DNA from: Lutibaculum baratangense AMV1
GTDB lineage: Bacteria > Pseudomonadota > Alphaproteobacteria > Rhizobiales > Tepidamorphaceae
Direction of reading: 5' to 3'
Length of the DNA: 64,000 bases
Assembly: GCF_000496075.1 (NCBI RefSeq)
Contig: NZ_AWXZ01000039.1
Span: 62,001-126,000, forward strand
Below, piece by piece: positions 29,650-37,421 of the stretch. A model generated the notes under the pieces. It saw only the letters and a list, made by a program, of their open reading frames with translations, was not told the DNA's origin and made no database searches. Every line of letters begins with the position of its first letter. The first letter of the stretch is position 1. The translations under genes and the position numbers were made by a program.

Positions 29650-30364
29650 CAGATTGCTCACCCCGGGCCGTGTGACCCCCGCGGTGCACGGGAAGAGGAA
29701 GCTGGCTTCCGATCCGGTGCATATGAGGGAACTCGCGGCGCAGATCCGCGAGTCCTACGGCAGGGAAGGCCTCGTCGATCTCTATGGCCGCTTCGCGGTC
29801 GGGGAAGGCCTGGTCGACCGCCTCATGCGTCAGGTGATCTTCATGGCGGGTGCCGCGAGCTGCGGCTCGGGGCTGCAGGTCGCGAGTGGCGTCGCGTTCC
29901 GGCACCTCGAGACGTTCCGCATCTCCGACGGCGTCTTCATCGGGGGCGGGGCCTTCATCCAGGGACGCCACGACGGCACCTGCGTCATCGGGCGGAACGT
30001 GTGGATCGGCCCGCAGGCCTATTTCGACGCGCGCGACCTGGTCCTCGGGGATCATGTGGGATGGGGCCCCGGAGCGAAGGTGCTCGGGTCCGAGCACATC
30101 GCCACGTCGATCGACGTGCCCGTGATCGAAAGCGACCTGATGATCCGGCCGGTGAGGATCGAGGCCTGGGCCGACGTCGGCACGAATGCGGTCATCCTCC
30201 CCGGCGTGACCGTCGGCAAGGGGGCGGTGGTGGGTGCCGGGGCCGTCGTGACGGCCAATGTCCCGCCTTTCGCCGTCGTCGCCGGCGTGCCCGCACGCGT
30301 CATCAGGTGGCGCGGCGAGGAGGAGGTCGGTACGGCGCGAACACAGTTGGAAAGGGCAGGCTGA
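29642..30364 (+). CDS. Second hexapeptide-repeat acyltransferase
   Basis: A 240-residue left-handed beta-helix protein. About 60 N-terminal residues are helical (MRELAAQIRESYGREGLVDL), unlike the smaller enzyme at 27006. The repeats run from SGVAFRHLETFRISDGVFIGGG to VGTNAVILPGVTVGKGAVVGAGAVVTANVPPFAVVAGVPARVI. The interrupted loop GSEHIATSIDVPVIESDL resembles maltose/galactoside-type O-acetyltransferases. It likely O- or N-acylates a sugar precursor or the polymer; acceptor unknown. An ATG at 29636 is an alternative start. Confidence 0.8.
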   Translation: MPDRLLTPGRVTPAVHGKRKLASDPVHMRELAAQIRESYGREGLVDLYGRFAVGEGLVDRLMRQVIFMAGAASCGSGLQVASGVAFRHLETFRISDGVFIGGGAFIQGRHDGTCVIGRNVWIGPQAYFDARDLVLGDHVGWGPGAKVLGSEHIATSIDVPVIESDLMIRPVRIEAWADVGTNAVILPGVTVGKGAVVGAGAVVTANVPPFAVVAGVPARVIRWRGEEEVGTARTQLERAG

Positions 30365-31338
30365 TGAAGGGAAAGCGCGTCCTCATCACGGGAGGAGCGG
30401 GGCTGATCGGCTCGCATATCGCCGATCTCTGTGCTGCCGAGGGAGCGGCCGAGATCGTCATTCTCGACAATTTCGACCGCGGTCGTCCCGAAAACCTGAT
30501 CCAGGCGGCCGCTCTCCGGCCGCTGAACGTGGTCGACGGCGATATCCGGAACCGGGAGCTCCTCGGCAGCCTGATGAGAGGCATCGACGTCGTGTTTCAT
30601 CAGGCGGCGATCCGCATCACGCAGTGCGCGGAGCAGCCGAGGCTGGCGGTGGACGTCCTCGTCAACGGCACGTTCAACGTCCTCGAGGCGGCCGTGGAAG
30701 CCGGCGTCGGCAAGGTCGTGGCGGCGTCGTCCGCCTCGGTGCTCGGCCTGGCCGAGCGGTTTCCCACGGCGGAAGACCATCATCCCTACAACAACCGCAC
30801 GATCTACGGTGCGGCCAAGACCTTCAATGAAGGGCTTCTGCGAAGCTTCGCCGAAATGTACGGCCTGAAATACGTCGCGTTGCGCTACTTCAACGTCTAC
30901 GGGCCGCGCATGGACGTGTTCGGCGTATACACCGAGGTTCTGATCCGCTGGATGGAGCGGATCGAAGCCGGAGAGGCGCCGATCATCTACGGCGACGGCA
31001 AGCAGACGATGGATTTCGTGCATGTCCAGGACATCGCGAGGGCCAACATGCTGGCGGCCAAGTCCGATGTGACGGACGAGGTGTTCAACGTGGCGTCGGG
31101 CGAGGAAATCGACCTGACCCAGCTCGCGGCGATGCTGTGTCGCGTGATGGGGCGGCCGATGAGCCCCGTTCACGTCGAGGCGCGCAAGGTGAATGCGGTG
31201 AGCCGCCGGCTCGCGGACACCCGGAAGGCGCGGGAGATGCTGAACTTCACCACGACCATCACCATGGAAGAGGGTTTGCGGGGCCTCGTCGACTGGTGGC
31301 GGCGCGAGCGCCTCGCAGCAGCGGAGTGTGCGGCATGA
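30364..31338 (+). CDS. NAD-dependent nucleotide-sugar epimerase/dehydratase
   Basis: A 324-residue extended short-chain dehydrogenase. The NAD motif GGAGLIGSH lies at the N-terminus, with a Ser-rich catalytic strand (VVAASSASVLG) and catalytic pair Tyr148/Lys152 (IYGAAKTFNEG). RYFNVYGPRMD is the usual substrate-site segment. Closest in pattern to UDP-glucose/UDP-GlcNAc 4-epimerases and related enzymes; whether it epimerises or dehydrates cannot be decided. Start overlaps the previous stop by one base (TGATG) and the end overlaps the next start by four. Confidence 0.87.
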   Translation: MKGKRVLITGGAGLIGSHIADLCAAEGAAEIVILDNFDRGRPENLIQAAALRPLNVVDGDIRNRELLGSLMRGIDVVFHQAAIRITQCAEQPRLAVDVLVNGTFNVLEAAVEAGVGKVVAASSASVLGLAERFPTAEDHHPYNNRTIYGAAKTFNEGLLRSFAEMYGLKYVALRYFNVYGPRMDVFGVYTEVLIRWMERIEAGEAPIIYGDGKQTMDFVHVQDIARANMLAAKSDVTDEVFNVASGEEIDLTQLAAMLCRVMGRPMSPVHVEARKVNAVSRRLADTRKAREMLNFTTTITMEEGLRGLVDWWRRERLAAAECAA

Positions 31339-32519
31339 GCCATTCGGATGTTATCCCGCTCACCAAGCCGGTGCTCGATGAGCGGGAGGTGGACGCCGTC
31401 AGCCGCGTCGTGCTGTCGGGATGGGTCACGCAGGGCCCGGAGGTTGCCGCCTTCGAACGCGAATTCGCGGCCACGGTCGGCGCGGCGCATGCTTGCGCCG
31501 TCTCCAACTGCACGACCGCGCTCCATCTCGCCCTCCGGGGCGTGGGGGTGAAGGAGGGGCACGAGGTCATCACCGTCAGCCACAGCTTCATCGCCACGGC
31601 GAACGCGGTCCGCTACCTCGGCGCCACGCCCGTCTTCGTCGACATCGGGAGCTGCGGCTTCAACATCGATCCCGATCTCGTCGAGCAGGCGATCACGCCG
31701 CGCACGCGGGCAATACTCTGCGTGCACCAGCTCGGCATGCCCTGCGACATGTCGAGGATCCTCGAGATCGCGCAGCGCCGGGGCCTCGCGGTCGTGGAGG
31801 ATGCGGCATGCGCGATCGGCAGCGAGATCAGGTGGCACGGGCGGTGGGAGCGCATCGGCAAGCCCCACGGACACGTCGCCTGCTTCTCGTTCCATCCGAG
31901 AAAGGTGATCACCACCGGCGACGGCGGCATGTTGACCACGGCGGACCCGGAGCTCGACGCCAAGTTCAGGCTGTGGCGACAGCATGGGATGAGCGTCCCC
32001 GACACGGTGCGGCACGGGTCGCGTTCCGTGATCTGCGAGACCTATGGCGAGTTCGGCTACAACTATCGGATGACCGACCTCCAGGCGGCGATCGGCCGGG
32101 TGCAGCTGGGCCGCTTGAAGGAGATCGTCGCGGAGAGGCGGCGCCTGGCACGGCTCTACGCTGCGCGGCTGTCCGCCCTCGGCCGCCTTCTTCCGCCAGC
32201 GGAGCCCGACTGGGCGCGCAGCAACTGGCAGAGCTACTGCGTGATGCTTCCATCAGGCGCCGACCAGCTCTGGCTCATGCAACTGATGTTGGACAGGGGC
32301 ATCTCGACCCGGCGGGGCGTGATGAACACTCACCTCGAGCCTGCCTACGCGCCCCCGGGCTGTTGCCGCATCGCGACCCGTCTGGACCGCTCCGAAGCGG
32401 CCCAGGCGCGCGGCCTCATATTGCCGATGTTCCCGGGCATGACGGAGGACGACGTGACGCGCGTGACGGATCTGCTGGCGGATCTCCTCCTCGACAGTCC
32501 GATGCTGGTCGCCAGCTGA
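31335..32519 (+). CDS. Second DegT/DnrJ/EryC1/StrS aminotransferase
   Basis: A 394-residue PLP enzyme: IPLTKPVLDEREVDAVSRV, VSNCTTALHLALRGVGV, EDAACAIGSEI and CFSFHPRKVITTGDGG with Schiff-base Lys190. The insert WHGRWERIGKPHGH and the C-terminal part (STRRGVMNTHLEP) resemble PglE/PseC/perosamine-synthase-like enzymes that aminate C4 of UDP- or GDP-linked keto sugars. The locus therefore has two aminotransferases of different substrate types. Last gene of the six-gene operon; a long palindrome follows 16 bp after the stop. Confidence 0.88.
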   Translation: MSHSDVIPLTKPVLDEREVDAVSRVVLSGWVTQGPEVAAFEREFAATVGAAHACAVSNCTTALHLALRGVGVKEGHEVITVSHSFIATANAVRYLGATPVFVDIGSCGFNIDPDLVEQAITPRTRAILCVHQLGMPCDMSRILEIAQRRGLAVVEDAACAIGSEIRWHGRWERIGKPHGHVACFSFHPRKVITTGDGGMLTTADPELDAKFRLWRQHGMSVPDTVRHGSRSVICETYGEFGYNYRMTDLQAAIGRVQLGRLKEIVAERRRLARLYAARLSALGRLLPPAEPDWARSNWQSYCVMLPSGADQLWLMQLMLDRGISTRRGVMNTHLEPAYAPPGCCRIATRLDRSEAAQARGLILPMFPGMTEDDVTRVTDLLADLLLDSPMLVAS

Positions 32520-32535
32520 CGCCGACCGCCGCACC

Positions 32536-32581
32536 GGCACAGAGAAAGGGGCGCCCTCGAGGGCGCCCCTTTCTCTGTGCC
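32536..32581. terminator. 46-bp perfect palindrome, bidirectional terminator
   Basis: Perfect 21-base arms flank the self-complementary centre TCGA, so the whole element is one uninterrupted palindrome. It lies between the convergent amino-sugar operon and the flippase gene. There is no terminal U-tract, but AAAGGGG and CCCCTTT within the arms place a run of U late in the stem on either strand. It could act in both directions or protect both mRNA 3' ends. Confidence 0.7.
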
Positions 32582-32678
32582 CACACCGCCGGCCTGCCTG
32601 GTGCGGGGGCGGACGAGACATGTCGGCAAGATCCGCGACGCGAAGATGTGGCCCGCTCCGCCGGAGGCCTCGGCGCCA

Positions 32679-34256
32679 TCAGGAGGGCTGTGACCAGCCG
32701 ATCAGGCGTGGCAGCCAGGGCAGGGCCCAGCCGGGGAGCGGGGGCGGCGAGAAGAGCTGGCCGAGCGACCTCAGCGAGAAGATGCCGCTGGCCGCCGCCA
32801 GGGGCAGGACGAGCCCCACGGTCGGCCACGGGGGAAGAACCTGGCTGATCGCGAAGGCCAGGAGGGCGGCCCCCACGGAGGCGACGGCCAGCGTGCGGTT
32901 TCTCGTGCTCCACCGGAAGTTCGACAGGCGCCGCACCACGACGTAGATCAGCGCGCCGTGCCAGGCGTAGAGAATGAAGAAGGCTGCGCCGGCGCCGTCC
33001 GGCCCCATCACCGGCACCAGAAGCGCCGCCATGCCGACATGCACCGCCGTAGCGGCCACCTCCGTCCAGAAGAAGGCGCGTTGTGCGCCCTTGGCGAGAA
33101 CGATGAAGCCCATCGGCCAGGCGACGACCCTGAGGATCATTCCGAGGCATAGCCAGCGGAGCAGCGTCACCGCGCCGACGAATTCCGTCGAGTAGAAGAT
33201 GGTTATGACGAGGGGAGCCAATGCGATCGTGGCAAGCACGCCCGGGGTGGCGAGCAAGATGCTGATCTCGGCCTGCTCGTTCACGAGGCGGTTGCACGCG
33301 GCGTTGTCCCCGGCGACCGTGGTCAGGCGCGGGTAGAAGTCGGCGCTCATCGCCTGCAGCACGAACGTGGTGTAGAGCGAGGCGACCGCCCATGCCGCCT
33401 GGTAGAGGCCGGCGGCTTGGACACCCGAAGCATGCAGGACGATGATGCGGATCACGTAGGCCGCCCCCATGGTCAGTGCACCGCTGATCATGAAGACGGC
33501 GCCCAGCCGCAAGAGCGCTGCGGCAGCTCGTCGGGCCTCCGGCGACAGGGGGGAGGGCGCAGGGGTCGGCGCTGGAGCCACTCTCTGCCGGTAGTGCATC
33601 GACACGAGGAAGGCCGACAGCGCCATCGCAACGAGGGCCGGGGCGAGCCCTTCCATACCGAAGATCCAGACGAGAACGACGGCCGCCAGCGAGCCGATTG
33701 CGGCGCCGAGGACGTTGACGTGCGCAAGGATGCGGATCTGACGGAGACCCTGAATGAGGGCGAGCTCGGCGCCGAGCATGATCCTGACCAGCACGGCCGC
33801 TCCGAGAACCGCGACGGCCGCGGCCCGCTCGGCGTCGCCGAACGTGACGAACGCAAGCGGTGCGGCCGCCACGAGCAGAACGAGGCCGCCGAGAACGCCG
33901 AGAGCGACCGAACCCCATCGCAGGGCGGTCACGATGGCGGCCATGCGCCCGGGCTCATCGTTGCCCGTGGCGTGGGCGACCTCCCGCACGCCGCTTGACT
34001 GGACACCCATGCCCGCGATCGCGACGCACATATCCACGAGCGCGTTGTAGAGGCCGAAGAGGCCGACCCCGCTCGGCCCGACCAGCACGGCCAGCGCCTT
34101 CATCCGGAAGAGGGAGAGGGCGAGCACGAGCATGGAGGAGCCGCCGATCCAGGCGGTCGAGTGGAGGATCTGCCTGAACGTCGCGGAAGACGAAGGGTGG
34201 CCGCGACCGGAGGCTCCGTCGCCTCTCCCGGAGGTCGGTACGTTCAGCGAGGACAT
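32679..34256 (-). CDS. wzx: Wzx-type polysaccharide flippase (MVF/MATE superfamily)
   Basis: A 525-residue inner-membrane protein with about 14 hydrophobic segments starting near residue 30. The N-terminal segment STAWIGGSSMLVLALSLFRMKALAVLVGPSGVGLFGLYNALVDM is typical of Wzx/RfbX proteins (TM1 followed by a GPxGVG loop). It would move the lipid-linked repeat unit to the periplasmic side. The only flippase in the window, transcribed alone from a region shared with the divergent ExoY-type gene. The symbol reflects class, not orthology. Confidence 0.88.
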   Translation of the reverse strand: MSSLNVPTSGRGDGASGRGHPSSSATFRQILHSTAWIGGSSMLVLALSLFRMKALAVLVGPSGVGLFGLYNALVDMCVAIAGMGVQSSGVREVAHATGNDEPGRMAAIVTALRWGSVALGVLGGLVLLVAAAPLAFVTFGDAERAAAVAVLGAAVLVRIMLGAELALIQGLRQIRILAHVNVLGAAIGSLAAVVLVWIFGMEGLAPALVAMALSAFLVSMHYRQRVAPAPTPAPSPLSPEARRAAAALLRLGAVFMISGALTMGAAYVIRIIVLHASGVQAAGLYQAAWAVASLYTTFVLQAMSADFYPRLTTVAGDNAACNRLVNEQAEISILLATPGVLATIALAPLVITIFYSTEFVGAVTLLRWLCLGMILRVVAWPMGFIVLAKGAQRAFFWTEVAATAVHVGMAALLVPVMGPDGAGAAFFILYAWHGALIYVVVRRLSNFRWSTRNRTLAVASVGAALLAFAISQVLPPWPTVGLVLPLAAASGIFSLRSLGQLFSPPPLPGWALPWLPRLIGWSQPS

Positions 34257-34308
34257 GCCTGCTCGCTCGCATTCTCGTGGGCGCGCAGGGGAAAGCAGCG
34301 CGACTGGT

Positions 34309-34326
34309 GTAGATCTTACTATCTAA
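34309..34326. promoter_or_regulatory. Imperfect ATAGA-N8-TCTAT dyad
   Basis: GTAGATCTTACTATCTAA keeps TAGA and TCTA at the same eight-base spacing (8 of 10 positions overall). It lies 53 bp before the flippase start and 147 bp before the ExoY-type gene, in their AT-rich divergent promoter region. Confidence 0.45.
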
Positions 34327-34472
34327 CCTTCACGAGCAATATAAAGAACGCCGTTCCGGGCGAGAATAGTTATTAAATATTAATGAACAACGTGGCCGCC
34401 GGCGGATAATTTCTCCTCTCACTTACGGCAGCGGGTGCGTAGCCGCCGTCTTAGACGAGCAGGAGAATGTCC

Positions 34473-35153
34473 ATGAACGACATCAAGGAAGCAGTTCTCG
34501 CGCAGGATGGCGGCGGAAGTCCGGTTCTGGCCGCGGCTGCGGGCTTCAATCCCGGCTACCTCTCCGTGAAGCGGAGCATCGATCTGGCGGGGGCGCTGCT
34601 CATCGGCCTGGCCCTGTTGCCGCTGATGCTGGTTCTGGCCGTCCTGGTGGCGATGGACGGCGGGAGCCCGTTCTACACCCAGGAGAGGCTCGGGCAGCAT
34701 GGCCGGACCTTCAGGATCTGGAAGTTCCGGACGATGGTCCTGGACGCGGAGACCCGCCTGGCCGACCTGCTCGCCAGGGATCCCGAGGCGCGGAGGGAAT
34801 GGACGCACACGCAGAAGCTGAAGAAGGATCCGCGCATCACGCCGGTTGGAGGTTTCCTCCGCCGCTACTCCCTCGACGAGCTGCCGCAGCTCTGGAACGT
34901 GCTGATCGGCGACATGAGCCTGGTCGGACCCCGGCCGATGTTCGAGGAGCAGCGCGTCCTCTACCCCGGCACCGCCTATTTCGCGCTTCGCCCCGGAATG
35001 ACCGGCATGTGGCAGGTCAGCAAGCGCAACGCCTCGGCCTTCGCCGAGCGCAGCCGGTTCGACAACGAGTATGCGCAACTCCTCTCGTTCCGCACCGACT
35101 TCACCATCCTGATGAAGACGGTGGGGGTCGTGTTCCGGGGAACCGGCTACTAG
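34473..35153 (+). CDS. ExoY/WcaJ-type undecaprenyl-phosphate sugar-1-phosphate transferase
   Basis: A 226-residue initiating transferase. One hydrophobic segment at about residues 36-58 (SIDLAGALLIGLALLPLMLVLAVLVAM) is followed by the catalytic domain: PFYTQERLGQHGRTFRIWKFRTM, the DPRITPVGGFLRRYSLDELPQLWNVLIGDMSLVGPRP signature and RPGMTGMWQVSKRN. It transfers a hexose-1-phosphate to undecaprenyl phosphate, the first EPS assembly step. It lacks the N-terminal four-helix domain of WcaJ, as ExoY does. AGGAG lies seven bases before the ATG at 34473; the ATG at 34467 is too close. Monocistronic. Confidence 0.92.
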   Translation: MNDIKEAVLAQDGGGSPVLAAAAGFNPGYLSVKRSIDLAGALLIGLALLPLMLVLAVLVAMDGGSPFYTQERLGQHGRTFRIWKFRTMVLDAETRLADLLARDPEARREWTHTQKLKKDPRITPVGGFLRRYSLDELPQLWNVLIGDMSLVGPRPMFEEQRVLYPGTAYFALRPGMTGMWQVSKRNASAFAERSRFDNEYAQLLSFRTDFTILMKTVGVVFRGTGY

Positions 35154-35835
35154 CGGGAGCTCCCGTTCAGATCGGCCGACCCGGCCGAAAGGGACCTGCT
35201 CCCGGAGCCCTCAACGCCATCTCGTCGTCGCTCGAATGCATCCCCGGCGCGTCGGTGCCGGGGATGTCGGCGTCTCGGATCCCGGGTGCGGCTTCTCCGG
35301 TCGCGAGGAGGTCCTGCCGGAGGTTCCCGGAACGTGGCTCACCCTGGGCCCGCCGGTGTGGCGGGGCCTGAGGTCTCGCTGATCACACAGGCGTTCCGGC
35401 GGCGAAGCGGCCGACGTGGCGCGCTTCGCGCGAGCCACAGGGACAACGAGGAACCGGCTCGCGATGCGGAGCAGGAGACGCAGGGCTCTCCACGCGGAGC
35501 GAAGGAAGAACCGGCTCCGGGCTCGTCACCGGGAGCGCCCCGGGGGACGCCGGCTCCGATCGCGGAAAGCGCAAGAAGAGGATGAGAGGACCGGGGGAGA
35601 AGGTCGCGAGCGGATCACCGGATCCTGCGCGAGGCACCTCACCGGTCCGACAGGATCAGGCGAAGGCGATCTGAGGCACATCTCGCCCCGCTCCGGCTGT
35701 CTTTAGCGTGATATGGGCCTCTCACGCGCGAGTATCGTGCGGGGCTGCCCGGCATCGACGCCGGTGGCCGCGGAGCCCGATGTTGCGGACGATCGGCGTG
35801 CAGGCGCCCACGCCGTCAGAAGGATGATGCGCCCC
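35154..35835. other. Long gene-free stretch between convergent EPS genes
   Basis: 682 bp between the ends of the ExoY-type and export genes. GGGAGCTCCC right after the first stop is a short palindrome. Frames at 35416-35706 (plus) and 35383-35637 (minus) are Arg- or Pro/Ser-rich without domain features. No RNA gene or repeat was recognised; it may be decayed sequence. Confidence 0.4.
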
Positions 35836-37248
35836 TCACTCGACCGAGCTGGGGGTGCGATCTTCACGCGCAGCGGCGTCCTGCCGCCAGCTCACGGGCC
35901 CGACCGGCCCGGCGTCCGATGCGGCTGCCGATGGACCGGCCGTGACGAGCCGGGCCCGCACGACGTCGCCGGGGCGCAAGCGCGTGGTCTCGTCGGCGAT
36001 CAGTTCGCGGGGGCCGGCGGCATCCTCCCGGACGATCGTGAAGGTCAGCGTCGGTCGTTCGGCCGGACCAGCGCCGAGGGCCGACATGCGGCGACCCAAC
36101 TGGGCCAGCAACTCGAGCTTCAGTTTCTCGTCCAGCCGCAGGTCGACCAGGCGGGCCTGCTCCTCCTGCAGCTGCTCGGCGGCCTTGGTGCGTTGCTCGT
36201 CCACGAGCGCCACCTTGTTGCGCTCGGCCTCGCTGATGCCCTGGCGGGCGCGCATGATCGCGGTCTGCTGATCGAGGCGGTTGGCGCGAAGGTCGGAGAC
36301 GAGCCGCTCGAGGTCCGATCGTCGGGAGGTCGTGGCCAGGCCCTTCTCCACCAGGGCCCGAATGTCTTCGAGCTCCTTCGATCTGAACGCGAGGGCGCTG
36401 TCGAGGTCGGAAATCTTCGATTCGAGGACCGATATCTCGCCCTTGAAGAGCGCGATCAGCTCTTCCAGTGCCTCGTACTGCCTCTCCTGCGCCTTGTTCC
36501 TTGCAGCGAAGATGATCCGTTCCTGCTCGAGGACAGCGTCGATCCCGTCCTGCGCGCCCCCGTCGGCGATCTCCGGTGGGAAGGTGATCTGCGCGTCGCC
36601 CTCGAGTTCGGCCTTGAGGCGCGCCGCCCGGCTCATCGTGCGGGCGATGTCCTCCCGAAGCGCGCGCAGCTGAGACAGAAGCTGGGAACGGTCGCGCTCG
36701 TCTTCGGCGTCCTTGCCGCGGGGCACGCCGCCGCTCAAGGCGACCGCCTGTAGGATGGTCATCGTGGGGCGGTAGGGGAACGAGCCGGGCCTGTCCACGT
36801 CGCCGGTCACGTAGATCGGCGGGTAGCCGATGACCTCGACGATCACGTCCGGGGGGGCGAGCAGTCCCATCGAGGTCTTGAGCCGCTCGACCATGTGGTC
36901 CGCCAGCTCCGCAGGCGTGTGGTTCGCCGCGTCGACGGAGCCGAGAACGGGGAAGCTGACCCTGCCCTCGGGCCCCACGACGAAGTCGCCACTCAGCGCT
37001 TCGAGCCGCCGATACTGCCCGTCGCCGGGGAGCCACTGGGACACCGTCACGCGCAGCTGCGTGTCGGGCTGCAGGCTCCACTCGTCCGCGAGGGCGGCCG
37101 TGCCCGCGGCAACGAAGGCCGCCGCACACACCATCGACGCCAGCCATCGTGCGCCCGCGACGGGAAGCGGAGGGACCCTGCGGGAGGCCGCTACGAGATC
37201 ATCCTGTCGGACGAAAGGGCCGACCACCCGGCGATACAGGAGTTTCAC
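35836..37248 (-). CDS. ExoF/Wza-type polysaccharide export protein with coiled coil
   Basis: A 470-residue protein from the GTG at 37248. An unusually long basic n-region precedes a signal-like hydrophobic stretch (ARWLASMVCAAAFVAAGTAALADE). Next comes the Poly_export domain (QLRVTVSQWLPGDGQYRRLEALSGDFVVGPEGRVSFPVLG) and a SLBB-type strand set (PPIYVTGDVDRPGSFPYRPTMTILQAVALSGGV). Residues about 200-400 form a long coiled coil absent from Wza, as in rhizobial ExoF. It probably forms the periplasmic/outer-membrane export part. The start is uncertain: the open frame reaches 37395, but that would overlap the divergent promoter. Confidence 0.85.
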   Translation of the reverse strand: MKLLYRRVVGPFVRQDDLVAASRRVPPLPVAGARWLASMVCAAAFVAAGTAALADEWSLQPDTQLRVTVSQWLPGDGQYRRLEALSGDFVVGPEGRVSFPVLGSVDAANHTPAELADHMVERLKTSMGLLAPPDVIVEVIGYPPIYVTGDVDRPGSFPYRPTMTILQAVALSGGVPRGKDAEDERDRSQLLSQLRALREDIARTMSRAARLKAELEGDAQITFPPEIADGGAQDGIDAVLEQERIIFAARNKAQERQYEALEELIALFKGEISVLESKISDLDSALAFRSKELEDIRALVEKGLATTSRRSDLERLVSDLRANRLDQQTAIMRARQGISEAERNKVALVDEQRTKAAEQLQEEQARLVDLRLDEKLKLELLAQLGRRMSALGAGPAERPTLTFTIVREDAAGPRELIADETTRLRPGDVVRARLVTAGPSAAASDAGPVGPVSWRQDAAAREDRTPSSVE

Positions 37249-37314
37249 TTCGGGGACCCACCGACGGTCTCGAGAACACTGCGGAATATTAGAGTGGGAC
37301 GCTCGGATCCTCCT

Positions 37315-37332
37315 ATAGATAGCACTGTCTAT
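37315..37332. promoter_or_regulatory. Perfect ATAGA-N8-TCTAT operator candidate
   Basis: ATAGATAGCACTGTCTAT has the same five-base arms at the same spacing as the dyad at 25964. It sits between divergent export and chain-length genes, 67 bp before the GTG at 37248 and 90 bp before the ATG at 37422, so it could control both. Confidence 0.6.
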
Positions 37333-37421
37333 TGTGACCTGATGCGGTGTCTGCGTTCGTGGTCGAAGCCGGGGCCGCCCGCCGTGTGGCGGCATTCCGA
37401 TGGGTCCGGGGCGGAGACTCC

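Noticed and set aside
35383-35706. Short frames in the gap after the ExoY-type gene
   Set aside because: Pro/Ser- or Arg-rich on either strand, no ribosome site, no similarity to any family I recognise.
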